A stretch of 64,000 nucleotides of DNA from Pseudovibrio sp. Ad37. Its GTDB lineage: Bacteria > Pseudomonadota > Alphaproteobacteria > Rhizobiales > Stappiaceae. Both the position numbers and the translations under genes were made by a program. The stretch lies in the NCBI RefSeq assembly GCF_001623075.1, contig NZ_LMCF01000026.1, positions 105,926-169,925 on the forward strand, given 5' to 3'. Position 1 is the stretch's first letter; every line of letters begins with the position of its first letter. The notes below the pieces were generated by a model, which was not told the DNA's origin, searched no databases, and saw only the letters and a list, made by a program, of their open reading frames with translations. Positions 8,517-17,119 of this stretch are shown in pieces.

Positions 8517-10070
8517 ATGGACGCTCATTACCCGAAACAAGAACATGCTTATAGCAAGGGCATACTCTCAAAAATTGACATTAGCTCCATGTGGTTTGTA
8601 TGGGTGATCCTCCTATTCCATGCTGCGATCTATACTGCTGCTTCGACATTGGTAGCATCCAATTTGCCTTTAGATGCAGTTGAATCGCTGTATTGGGGTA
8701 AAGAGTGGCAACTAGGCTATTTTAAACATCCGCCTATGTCTGCATGGATGATTGATGCAGTAGTTCAACTATTTGGCCGTGCAGATTGGGTAATATTTGC
8801 AGCCGCTGAAGCTTGCACAATCCTAGCAGTTCTTCCCGTAGTCCTAATTGTGCGGGAGCGTTTCAGTGCCAAGGCAGGCGGTTATACTGTACTTGCAGCA
8901 TTTCTATCTCATTTTACGACATTGTCTGCTGTCGAATACAATGTGAATATGGGTTTTTTACCATTTTGGGGATGGATGGTTTATGCCTTCTTGAAGGCAG
9001 AAGAGAAAGACAAACTAGTTTGGTGGGTAGTCTTTGGTCTGGTCAGTGCCGGAGGAATGCTGGGAAAGTATACCGCTGCCATATTTCTTATGAGTGCAGT
9101 CCTTTGGGTCCTTGCTCGTCGACGGGACTTATTAGTTCGGCCTGGGCCATACCTTGCTGCTCTGGTGTTTCTTGCCGCGATTGGGCCGCATCTCATATGG
9201 TTAGTGCAGGCTGATTTTATTCTCATTGACTATGCTCTGGGGCGTACAGGGAGTAGCAATGCTGCATGGTATCGTCACATAACCATGCCCCTCAAGTACT
9301 TAGCAGAATTTGCTTACTCCGTTGGGCCAATGCTGTTGGTGCTCGGAATTGCTGCTGGATGGAAAAAAGTAAAGTCGATTTGTTTTTCTGATTTGATTGG
9401 CGGTGTGAGTCGTGTTTGGGCAGACAGCTTTTTATTTGCAGCAATAGGACCGATACTGATTATAACGCTTCTTTCATTGGTGTTGGGGGCAAAAATCAAA
9501 ACGGTTTGGTCTATGCCACTTGGTGTAGTTTTTGCCGGATTGATTGGTGTTGCTGCTGCATCGTTAGAGGTTGAACCTTTTAAAAGGCGCTTCTTAATCT
9601 CGTGGGGCACTCTTTACGCTCTTCTGCTTATAGTTTTTGTTGCAATCATGGTGATCGCACCGTTCGTCAAAAAATATCCAAAACGTATGCTTCACGACGG
9701 TCCAGCATTGACGCGTCTTGTTGAAGAGCATTGGGTAACTCACGAAACAAAACCCTTTGAGTATCTCGTTGGTGATCATTGGCCTGGTGGATCTGTAGCT
9801 TGGTATGCTGCGGTAAGACCAACATTTTTTGAACGTGCAAACCTGACTTTCTCTCCTTGGGTTGATGAAAGAGATCTTCAATCCAAAGGCGCGGTCTACG
9901 TCGACTATAAAGAACCCAAGGCCAAGGTTGCTGGCATGTGTGTGATCGCTCCTCAAAAAGTACGTTGGCCTGCTCCTGGCGGTAGAGTTTACAAAAAACA
10001 CCCTGAAGTTTGGATCGCTGTTTTGAAACCTGCATTAGGTCCAAATGCTGTGACATGTGAGGGCGAGTGA
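8517..10070 (+). CDS. ArnT-like (GT39/GT83) polyprenyl-phosphate sugar transferase
   Basis: A 517-residue multi-spanning membrane glycosyltransferase of the GT39/ArnT fold, about 10-12 hydrophobic helices plus a C-terminal periplasmic domain from about residue 385. The first periplasmic loop carries the catalytic acidic pair and the hallmark PLDAVESLYW...GYFKHPPM. The family takes a sugar from undecaprenyl or dolichyl phosphate and transfers it to lipid A or protein on the outer face of the inner membrane. A TTG at 8508 could add three residues; the ATG at 8517 is preferred although neither has a good Shine-Dalgarno. The next two genes overlap or abut and supply donor synthesis and deacetylation, which points to lipid A amino-sugar modification. 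Confidence 0.8.
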   Translation: MDAHYPKQEHAYSKGILSKIDISSMWFVWVILLFHAAIYTAASTLVASNLPLDAVESLYWGKEWQLGYFKHPPMSAWMIDAVVQLFGRADWVIFAAAEACTILAVLPVVLIVRERFSAKAGGYTVLAAFLSHFTTLSAVEYNVNMGFLPFWGWMVYAFLKAEEKDKLVWWVVFGLVSAGGMLGKYTAAIFLMSAVLWVLARRRDLLVRPGPYLAALVFLAAIGPHLIWLVQADFILIDYALGRTGSSNAAWYRHITMPLKYLAEFAYSVGPMLLVLGIAAGWKKVKSICFSDLIGGVSRVWADSFLFAAIGPILIITLLSLVLGAKIKTVWSMPLGVVFAGLIGVAAASLEVEPFKRRFLISWGTLYALLLIVFVAIMVIAPFVKKYPKRMLHDGPALTRLVEEHWVTHETKPFEYLVGDHWPGGSVAWYAAVRPTFFERANLTFSPWVDERDLQSKGAVYVDYKEPKAKVAGMCVIAPQKVRWPAPGGRVYKKHPEVWIAVLKPALGPNAVTCEGE

Positions 10071-10072
10071 CC

Positions 10073-11056
10073 ATGAGTGAAAACACCCTTACACTTGCAG
10101 TGCCAGTATTCAACGAATCTGAGTCTTTGGAGGTCTTTCACCAGCGTCTTGGAAAAGTTGCTGAGCAGCTCGTTGATCAGTTCGCGTTAAATATCGAAAT
10201 TCTTTACGTAGACGATGGTAGCTCTGACGGCAGTCCCACGATTATGAACCAGCTTTCGAGTGGCCGGTTCAGTGTGAAAACCGTTTGCTTTAGCCGCAAC
10301 TTCGGCAAGGAAGCTGCGCTGGTGGCGGCAATAGAACGTTGTCAAAAAGGTGCAATTGTTTTTCTCGATGGTGATGGTCAACATCCACCTGAAATGTTGC
10401 CTGAGTTTGTTCGCCGCTGGAAAGATGAAGGCAATGATGTTGTCTATGCGGTTCATAATAAACGGCAAGATCATCCGATCAAACAGAAGCTGGTTGGGAT
10501 CTTTTATCGCTTGATAAATGCAGGGAGCAGGTTCGAGATTCCTGCAAACGCTGCTGACTACAAGCTACTATCTCCTCGTGCTTTGGAAGCGTTGAAAGCT
10601 TGTCAGGAACGCATTCGTTTCTTTAAAGGCCTTTCTACTTGGATTGGCTTCAAGCAGAGCGCGATTGAGTATGAACCAGAAGAGCGTATCTCAGGCACCA
10701 CCAAGTGGAACTTTTTGAAACTGCTTAGTTTGTCGTCCGAAGGTGTCATCTCGTTCTCAACGGTCCCTTTGCGGGCAACGATGTTTCTGGGGGTGGCTAT
10801 CGCTATTCCATCGTCGATATACGGTTTTTGGATAGTGTTGTCGTCACTGTTGCTTGGCAATAATGTACCAGGATACTCATCCTTGTTCACCGCAACAGTC
10901 TTTCTAGGCGGACTTCAGCTGATTTTGCTAGGAGTCGTTGGAGAATATGTCGGGCATATGCTGCGTGAAATTAAGCAGCGTCCGATTTACATCGTCGCAG
11001 AAGAACATAGCCAAAGCGCTCAAACAACCGAGGTTGCAAATGCGCTTGGTGGCTGA
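10073..11056 (+). CDS. GT2 glycosyltransferase making polyprenyl-phosphate sugar (ArnC/GtrB/FlmF2-like)
   Basis: A 327-residue cytoplasmic GT-A transferase with two C-terminal membrane helices (about residues 230-255 and 265-290), the DPM1/GtrB/ArnC architecture. Motifs are VPVFNESESL at the start, YVDDGSSDGS, the metal-binding DGDGQHPPE near residue 100, and an RF-KGL-WIGF segment near 180. It should transfer a UDP-sugar onto undecaprenyl phosphate. A GTG at 10067 would overlap the upstream stop (GTGA), but GAGG at about 10059 fits the ATG at 10073 better. It overlaps the deacetylase gene by 17 nt, so translation is probably coupled. Confidence 0.85.
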   Translation: MSENTLTLAVPVFNESESLEVFHQRLGKVAEQLVDQFALNIEILYVDDGSSDGSPTIMNQLSSGRFSVKTVCFSRNFGKEAALVAAIERCQKGAIVFLDGDGQHPPEMLPEFVRRWKDEGNDVVYAVHNKRQDHPIKQKLVGIFYRLINAGSRFEIPANAADYKLLSPRALEALKACQERIRFFKGLSTWIGFKQSAIEYEPEERISGTTKWNFLKLLSLSSEGVISFSTVPLRATMFLGVAIAIPSSIYGFWIVLSSLLLGNNVPGYSSLFTATVFLGGLQLILLGVVGEYVGHMLREIKQRPIYIVAEEHSQSAQTTEVANALGG

Positions 11057-11816
11057 TGATTACGCCTACACTTCGGAAATCAGCAAAAGCATTCTGTGGT
11101 TGTTGGAGAACGGTAAGATTCAAGGCACCTCGTGCATGGTGGTCACAGATGCATGGCCAAAGGATGTGACAGCATTAAAGGCGCTGAGTGAGCAGAGGCC
11201 CGATATCCAGATCGGGCTTCATATCACGTTGACAGGGGATTGGCTTAAGCCGTCATCCTCAGCTTTAGAATGGGCTGCGTTCCCAACAATGCCGCAGCTT
11301 TTGCTCAAATCGCACTTACGCAAGTTGAATACCTGTCAAATCGAGAAAGAGATTGCATCGCAGATTGAGAATTTTCAACGCGATTTCGGCCGTCTTCCCG
11401 ATTTTGTAGATGGTCATGAGCATGTACATCTGTTCCCCCAAATCCGAAATGCATGCGTCAAGGCACTGCATGCTGCTGGGTTTAAAGGTTGGGTGCGGCA
11501 GTGCGGGGGGCCGTTAAAGGGTGTTCTGAAGCGGCCTCATCGTTTTAAGTCATTGTTCCTGAACTACCTAAGCTGGTTGTTTAAGAAACAAGCTGATCGT
11601 TATGACATTCGCTATAACAGGGATTTTGCAGGCATCTACGATTTTTCGATGAAAAGTGATTTTAGCGGCTTGCTGGAAACATGGCAGCAGACTGCGTCTC
11701 AGGATAGTGTTTGCATGTGCCACCCAGGGGTCGCGCATTCTAACTCACACACTCCAGATCCAATTGCTCAATCGCGCGAACGCGAGATGCGTATCCTGTC
11801 GGAAGCAACGCGATAA
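11040..11816 (+). CDS. YdjC/ChbG/NaxD-type carbohydrate deacetylase
   Basis: A 258-residue metal-dependent deacetylase of the ChbG/HpnK (YdjC) family. It begins with RLVADDYAY (Asp6, Asp7), has GLHITLTG with His61, and the metal/catalytic motif DGHEHVHLFP (His126, His128, His130). A late CHPG motif near the C-terminus completes the site. The start at 11040, inside the end of the GT2 gene, is set by GAGG at 11030 and by alignment of the ADD motif. In Francisella NaxD and Bordetella LgmC the same family deacetylates undecaprenyl-phosphate N-acetylhexosamine before transfer to lipid A. The order ArnT-like, GT2, YdjC supports that role here by inference. Confidence 0.82.
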   Translation: MRLVADDYAYTSEISKSILWLLENGKIQGTSCMVVTDAWPKDVTALKALSEQRPDIQIGLHITLTGDWLKPSSSALEWAAFPTMPQLLLKSHLRKLNTCQIEKEIASQIENFQRDFGRLPDFVDGHEHVHLFPQIRNACVKALHAAGFKGWVRQCGGPLKGVLKRPHRFKSLFLNYLSWLFKKQADRYDIRYNRDFAGIYDFSMKSDFSGLLETWQQTASQDSVCMCHPGVAHSNSHTPDPIAQSREREMRILSEATR

Positions 11817-11952
11817 CAATTGCTACGAAGAGGCTGGATACAGCTTGCGACCCAACTCCTCACACCAACGCATTGAGCATTAGCCCCTGTTCAGGGTATT
11901 CAGGTGGTGTTGGCGTCACTTCGGGTGATTCAGTGTGGTGAGAGGGTTAGGT

Positions 11953-12846
11953 GTGGTTTTATTTCGTCGGGCTTCAGAATTTGCGATAAGTCAGCTGCAT
12001 CAGGTTATGGTTTTGGCGTTCTCCGATTATGTCATCCAGATGGATATGCCACTCGGTGACTTTGAGCGGATGATTATGGCTCGAGGCTTTGACGCGGAAT
12101 TGTCCTGGGTGGCCACCGACAATGAGCAGCTGGTTGGCTTCTGGTTCATCGGCAAGCAAGGCGCTTTTCCTGGCACCCTCTACGCAGTCTCCACCGGTAC
12201 AGTGCCGGATGCGCGAGGCAAGGGCATTGCGAGCAAGCTCTTTGCCAAAGTGGAAGAACACGCAGCTCAGCAAGGCTATCATCACGTCCAGCTGGAGGTG
12301 ATCACCAGCAACACGGCAGCCGTAAAGGCCTACGAAAAGCTCGGCTTCCAAACGCAGCGCAACTTTCAGTGCTTCAGCTTGCACAAAGCAGCATTTGCTG
12401 AACGGGGCTTTGAGCATACACCAGCACTCACTGACTGGGCTGAGATTGAAACGAAAACCTCTGAACTGTGGGAGTGTGCACCAAGCTGGCAAAACACTGC
12501 CTTTGCAATCCGCGCACTTGCAGAGGGCGTCGCAACCTACAAGATTGAGCAGGATGGGCAGCTGGTGGCCTATATCGCGTTTACCCGCAAAACCGGCGCA
12601 ATCATGCAAATCGCTGTGGCTTCGGAATATCGCCGTCAGGGCCATGCCTCTGCGTTGCTCAAAGCTGCGTTTGACAGTGTGAACAAAGATGCGCTCACGT
12701 TCATTAATGTGGATGAAGGGGATGAGACCATCATGCTGGCCCTGTCAAAACTGGGGGCAACAAAAACACTGCAGCAATATGAGATGCATAGAGCATTGCA
12801 AACAAACACAGCTCATGGTCAAGAGAGCATGCTGACCACCCCCTAA
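11953..12846 (+). CDS. Tandem-GNAT N-acetyltransferase
   Basis: A protein of about 298 residues with two GNAT folds. The first (about 1-150) has the acetyl-CoA loop VPDARGKGIASKLF and the typical AVKAYEKLGF. The second (about 165-290) has VASEYRRQGHASALLKAA. The start is a GTG at 11953 preceded by AGAGGG with a 7-nt spacing; a GTG at 11935 in the same frame is less well placed. The substrate is unknown. GC content is back to the local average here, so it is probably not part of the preceding cassette. Confidence 0.78.
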   Translation: MVLFRRASEFAISQLHQVMVLAFSDYVIQMDMPLGDFERMIMARGFDAELSWVATDNEQLVGFWFIGKQGAFPGTLYAVSTGTVPDARGKGIASKLFAKVEEHAAQQGYHHVQLEVITSNTAAVKAYEKLGFQTQRNFQCFSLHKAAFAERGFEHTPALTDWAEIETKTSELWECAPSWQNTAFAIRALAEGVATYKIEQDGQLVAYIAFTRKTGAIMQIAVASEYRRQGHASALLKAAFDSVNKDALTFINVDEGDETIMLALSKLGATKTLQQYEMHRALQTNTAHGQESMLTTP

Positions 12847-12858
12847 CTGGCAATTCTC

Positions 12859-13308
12859 ATGACACAACTGCGCCGCTCTCTCTGGTTCTATCTCAGCTCG
12901 TTCATCGTGATCTATACGATGGTGCAGGTGGCTGTAACTGTGCTGGTCTATCACTATGGCATCAAAGAAGCGGGCAATCTGTTCATTGAGCTCGGTTTGC
13001 CTGTGGTTTTGGTCAGCCTGATCTTTGTGCGCCGCGAACATAAAGCACCAACCGGCTCTGTGTACTGGGGCCTGTTTGTCGGCTCTCTCTCCGTCAGCAT
13101 ACCCATTTCCATGATGGTGCGCAGCTATCTGCTGTCCGGCAGCGATTATGCTGGTGCGCTCAGCCCGGTCCCGTCCTTTGCGGGAGATGAGATGGGGCTC
13201 TTCTTCATCATTGACCTGGTGGTCCGCGCACTTGCGTTTGGCATCGGTTACGGGTTTTTCGCCCGTCTGCTGTGTGATGCGCAAAATCGCTCGAAAGAGC
13301 CGAAGTAA
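12859..13308 (+). CDS. Small four-helix inner-membrane protein (ABZJ_00895-like)
   Basis: A 149-residue protein with four predicted membrane helices (about residues 12-33, 40-60, 73-95, 115-140) and a basic, hydrophilic tail. The pattern recalls the uncharacterised ABZJ_00895 family, from memory and not checked. It starts 12 bp after the GNAT gene and is probably cotranscribed. The function is unknown. Confidence 0.6.
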   Translation: MTQLRRSLWFYLSSFIVIYTMVQVAVTVLVYHYGIKEAGNLFIELGLPVVLVSLIFVRREHKAPTGSVYWGLFVGSLSVSIPISMMVRSYLLSGSDYAGALSPVPSFAGDEMGLFFIIDLVVRALAFGIGYGFFARLLCDAQNRSKEPK

Positions 13309-13523
13309 CTCTCCTGAACCACACAAATCCTGATAATCAGTGGCTGGCGGAACCATCCTTCGGCCTGCTTTGCTGTCTGCATCCACTGCGTGTTCCCGAA
13401 AAAGAACCCGCGGTCGTTGGAGGCAGAACAGGTCTAGGAAAAGCCTGAAGCTGCCTGGTGATCCTGACGTTAAGAGACGCTGCACTATGAGAATTTTTGC
13501 ATAAATACCATTTGCTTTGCACT

Positions 13524-13556
13524 TGCTAACACGAGTTAGCAGGTGTAGTTAGCAGG
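13524..13556 (+). promoter_or_regulatory. LacI-type operator with extra half-site, upstream of pentulose kinase
   Basis: A palindrome TGCTAAC-ACGA-GTTAGCA (13524-13541) is centred on a CG step, the usual layout for LacI-family operators. The half GTTAGCAGG recurs as a direct repeat at 13548-13556. The site lies 39 bp before the kinase ATG, and a LacI-family gene is in the same cluster (17120). Confidence 0.6.
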
Positions 13557-13594
13557 AGAGAAGAACAATCGCGAGTCGAAAGGGGAGGCCGCGT

Positions 13595-15184
13595 ATGAAA
13601 CAGACATGTTACGCTGGCATTGATGTCGGTTCTGCAAGTGCACGTGTAGGACTGTTCAATGAAAATGGAGAGCGACTGGCCTTCGCAGTCCGGCCCATCA
13701 AGCAGTTCCATGGACGTACAAACTTCGTAGAACAGTCCTCCACAGACATCTGGCAGCAGATTTGCGCGGCTATGAAAGAGGCGATGGCCAAGGCAAACGT
13801 GTCCGCAGACGAGATCCGCTCGTTGGGCGTGGACGCCACCTGTTCGCTTGTGGCCGTAGCGCAGGGGGGCAAACCTGTCTCCGTCGCTGAAAATGGTGAT
13901 ACTGATCAGGACATCATCATGTGGATGGATCATCGGGCTGCCGAGGAAACGGCGCTGATCAACGCCACGGGCGATGAGGCACTCAAGTATGTGGGCGGTG
14001 AAGTCTCCATTGAGATGGAACTGCCGAAAATCCTTTGGCTCAAGACCCATTATCCAGATCGTTACACCAACACAGTCCGCTTCTTTGATCTGGCTGACTA
14101 TCTGGTCTGGAGAGCAACGGGGGCGGATGCCGCTAGCACCTGTACGTTGACCTGCAAGTGGAACTATCTGGCACATGAAGGCCGCTTTGCGGAGGATATG
14201 CTGCAAGCCGTTGGCCTGCATGATTTGCCGGAAAAAGTACCGGAGAAAGTACTGGATCTGGGGCAAGCCGCAGGCGGTCTGTCAGAGCAAGCTGCAAAGG
14301 ATCTCGGCCTCAATGCAGGAACACCGGTTGCTGCTGGCATCATTGATGCGCACGCAGGCGGTCTGGCGCTTATTGGGGCTGAACCGGACGGCGGTCTTGC
14401 CATCATCAGCGGCACTTCAAACTGCCACATGATCGTCAACGAGAAACCAGTCATGGTGCCGGGCGTCTGGGGGCCGTACTGGGGTGCCATGCTGCCGGGG
14501 TATTGGTTGGGCGAGGGCGGGCAGAGCGCAGCTGGCTCTTTGGTGGAATGGACCATCCGGCAATCTGACGCCTATGACGAGCTCAAAGCCGAAGCTGCCA
14601 AACAAGGCATGCACGAGATCGCACTCCTCAACAACTGGGTGCTGGATCTGGAGGCGCGGGAAGCGAACCCGACCCGCGGCCTTCATGTCCTTTCTGACCA
14701 TCACGGCAACCGCTCGCCGCGTGCCAATCCGCATGCAAAGGGCGTTGTCTCCGGCCTGACGCTGGAAACGGGCCGGGATGCACTGGCCCGCCTTTATCTG
14801 GCAACACTGCAATCCATCGCTTATGGCACGCGGCATATCATCGAGGAAATGACGAAGGCCGGACACAGCATCACCAAGCTGTTCATGTGCGGCGGAGCCA
14901 CCAAAAATCCGCTCTGGCTCAGAGAATATGCCGACATCACGGGCCGTGAAATTCAGCTGGCGGAAGAAGAAGATGCCGTCACGCTGGGCGCTGCCATTCT
15001 GGGTGCGGTGGCCTGCGGAGACTTCAAAGACATTCCATCAGCCAGCGCAAAGCTGGTGCGTGTTGGTGGTCTCATCAAGCCGGTGCGCAGCACCGCGGAG
15101 TTCCACACTGCCAAATATCAGGTCTACCTCAATCTTTACGACAACCATCAGCACCACAAGGCGCTCATGGAAAAAGCCATTTAA
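13595..15184 (+). CDS. FGGY-family pentulose kinase (D-ribulokinase-type)
   Basis: A 529-residue cytoplasmic kinase. FGGY_N begins with YAGIDVGSASARVGLF (phosphate loop). The catalytic-base region DAHAGG is near residue 250, and FGGY_C has an adenosine-binding LFMCGGATKNPLW motif near residue 430. The length and the WMDHRA motif fit the FGGY pentulose-kinase group that phosphorylates D-ribulose or ribitol-like substrates. The start is supported by AGGGGAGG at 13581-13588. The fucose-isomerase-fold gene follows after 29 bp, so an aldose-to-ketose-to-ketose-phosphate route such as D-arabinose via D-ribulose is plausible but inferred. Confidence 0.85.
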   Translation: MKQTCYAGIDVGSASARVGLFNENGERLAFAVRPIKQFHGRTNFVEQSSTDIWQQICAAMKEAMAKANVSADEIRSLGVDATCSLVAVAQGGKPVSVAENGDTDQDIIMWMDHRAAEETALINATGDEALKYVGGEVSIEMELPKILWLKTHYPDRYTNTVRFFDLADYLVWRATGADAASTCTLTCKWNYLAHEGRFAEDMLQAVGLHDLPEKVPEKVLDLGQAAGGLSEQAAKDLGLNAGTPVAAGIIDAHAGGLALIGAEPDGGLAIISGTSNCHMIVNEKPVMVPGVWGPYWGAMLPGYWLGEGGQSAAGSLVEWTIRQSDAYDELKAEAAKQGMHEIALLNNWVLDLEAREANPTRGLHVLSDHHGNRSPRANPHAKGVVSGLTLETGRDALARLYLATLQSIAYGTRHIIEEMTKAGHSITKLFMCGGATKNPLWLREYADITGREIQLAEEEDAVTLGAAILGAVACGDFKDIPSASAKLVRVGGLIKPVRSTAEFHTAKYQVYLNLYDNHQHHKALMEKAI

Positions 15185-15213
15185 ATATCAAAACAAGTTC
15201 AGGAGGACACCAC

Positions 15214-16854
15214 GTGCTCAACCTGCCACAGGCCCCAGCGCCTATCTGTGTAGCGGACAAGGAAATCCTTGTTGTCACCAATGCCGACCTTCGTGAAAGC
15301 GCCAACGTCGCTTGTTGGCCAACCTTTGAGGATTACGCGCAGCGGTTGGAAACTGCGCTGACCGCACAAGGCTTCAAGATGAAGCGTGCCCATGAGTCTG
15401 ATGCAGCGCGCGGTCACGGCTTTATTTCTTCGCAAAAAGAAGGCTCGGAGCTGTTTGCGCGGATTGATCCGGAAGCCCCGCTCATCGTGTTGCTCACTGC
15501 ATGGCAGTACTCACACCACATCGCGCCATCGCTTGCAAAGCACAAAGGACCAATTCTGCTGCTTGCCAACTTTGATGGCACATGGCCCGGTCTCGTCGGC
15601 ATGCTCTGTATGGCAGGGTCTTTGACAAGCCTTGGCGTAGACTACTCCCGTTTGTGGTCCCAGTCGTTTGAGGACGAGTTCTTCAACTCAAGCCTCGCTT
15701 CATGGCTGAAGGACGGCAAACTCAGCCATGGCACCTCCTATCTGCAAGATGTCTCCGTAAACCATGCGGTTTTGCAAACCCCAGCTGGTCAGGCGGGGCA
15801 ACAGGTAGGCGAGTACATCCTCAAGAACAAAGCCATCCTTGGTCTGTTCGATACCTTCTGCATGGGCATGATGAACGGCTACTTCCCGGTCAAAGCTCTC
15901 ACAGATATCGGCATGCCGCTGGAAAGCCTCTCTCAATCTGCGCTTCTGGTAGAAATGGAGAAAGTGCCTAAGTCACTGCGTGAGGAATGTCTGAAGTTCT
16001 ACGAGGACCGGGGCATGACCTTCCAGTTCGGCAGCGATGATGCAACTGAGCTGACCCGCGAGCAGGTGCTGGAACAATGCGCCATGATGATCGCCATGGC
16101 CCGCTTCACCACACGCTTTGGCCTCTCTGCCGTTGGTGTGCAGTATCAGCAAGGCCTGAAAGACAGCTGCGCAGCCTCAGACTTCGCCGAGGGGGCAATC
16201 GGCTCGACAGTGCGCTTCCCGATTCCGGACGAAGACGGGTCCATCATCTGGGAAGGCAAACCAATCCCATGCATCAACGAGGTGGACATGGGCACTGCCA
16301 TTCCGCAAACCATGATGTGGCGCCTGCTGGATGCCATGGGCCTGCCAGCAGAAACCACGCTACATGATGTGCGCTGGGGCAGTGAGTATGAAGGCACCTT
16401 CTATTGGGACTTCGAAATCTCCGGCTCCGTTCCCTTTGAGCACCTCAAAGGTGGCGTTGCAGGCGCGACAGGTTATCGCCAGCCAGCCATGTACTTCCCG
16501 AAAGGCGGTTCCAGCATTGCAGGCCAGTGTAAGGCAGGAGCATTCTTCTGGGCGCGGGCGCATTATGAGGGCACACAGGTCATCATGCACATCGGCACAG
16601 GCCATGCGGTTGAATTGCCGGAAGACGAGTTCGAGCGTCGCCGCAAAGCCACCACCTATGAGTGGCCATTGATGAACTGCACGCTCGATGGTGTTGGCCG
16701 TGACGACCTGATGGCAGGGCACCAGTCCAACCACATCACGGTGGCCTATGTGCCGGAAGACAAGCTGCGCGATGTGCTGCAGGCATTCGTGGCACAGGCA
16801 CTTACACAGGGCATAAATGTCAAAATCGCAGGCTCTGCGAAGGACATGCTTTGA
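15214..16854 (+). CDS. L-fucose/D-arabinose isomerase-fold sugar isomerase
   Basis: A 546-residue protein resembling the L-fucose isomerase superfamily, with an N-terminal Rossmann-like part, a central domain and a C-terminal beta domain. The central domain includes DTFCMGMMNGYFP near residue 212. The start is a GTG at 15214, chosen because a perfect AGGAGG sits at 15201-15206 with 7-nt spacing. It is cotranscribed with the FGGY kinase. L-fucose isomerases also accept D-arabinose and yield D-ribulose, which would feed the upstream kinase. The true substrate is not established. Confidence 0.75.
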   Translation: MLNLPQAPAPICVADKEILVVTNADLRESANVACWPTFEDYAQRLETALTAQGFKMKRAHESDAARGHGFISSQKEGSELFARIDPEAPLIVLLTAWQYSHHIAPSLAKHKGPILLLANFDGTWPGLVGMLCMAGSLTSLGVDYSRLWSQSFEDEFFNSSLASWLKDGKLSHGTSYLQDVSVNHAVLQTPAGQAGQQVGEYILKNKAILGLFDTFCMGMMNGYFPVKALTDIGMPLESLSQSALLVEMEKVPKSLREECLKFYEDRGMTFQFGSDDATELTREQVLEQCAMMIAMARFTTRFGLSAVGVQYQQGLKDSCAASDFAEGAIGSTVRFPIPDEDGSIIWEGKPIPCINEVDMGTAIPQTMMWRLLDAMGLPAETTLHDVRWGSEYEGTFYWDFEISGSVPFEHLKGGVAGATGYRQPAMYFPKGGSSIAGQCKAGAFFWARAHYEGTQVIMHIGTGHAVELPEDEFERRRKATTYEWPLMNCTLDGVGRDDLMAGHQSNHITVAYVPEDKLRDVLQAFVAQALTQGINVKIAGSAKDML

Positions 16855-16865
16855 GGCTTTGAAAA

Positions 16866-16897
16866 TGAGTTTGAGCATCGCGTGGTGCTCAAACTCA
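16866..16897. other. Perfect 12-bp stem-loop between isomerase and LacI genes
   Basis: TGAGTTTGAGCA (16866-16877) pairs perfectly with 16886-16897 across an 8-nt loop, 11 bp after the isomerase stop. No T-tract follows, so it is either a Rho-associated 3' stabiliser or a partial terminator that lowers LacI expression. Confidence 0.6.
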
Positions 16898-17119
16898 CGC
16901 AAATGCCGCGGGATATCCACGGACACCAGCCCGCACCTGCCATATTCTACTTGGCAATTTGAGGAAGGCTGACTACCACTCGACATTCAAGCGTATTTGT
17001 GAGGCATGCTGAATGCACTTCGCAAAAGGATATACGCCGGAGCAATGGGTTAGAGCGTACTCTGCGACCGCAAGCAAGCGAGGAGGGGCTCTGAAGAAAT
17101 CAGGGCGAGAAACGACGCA

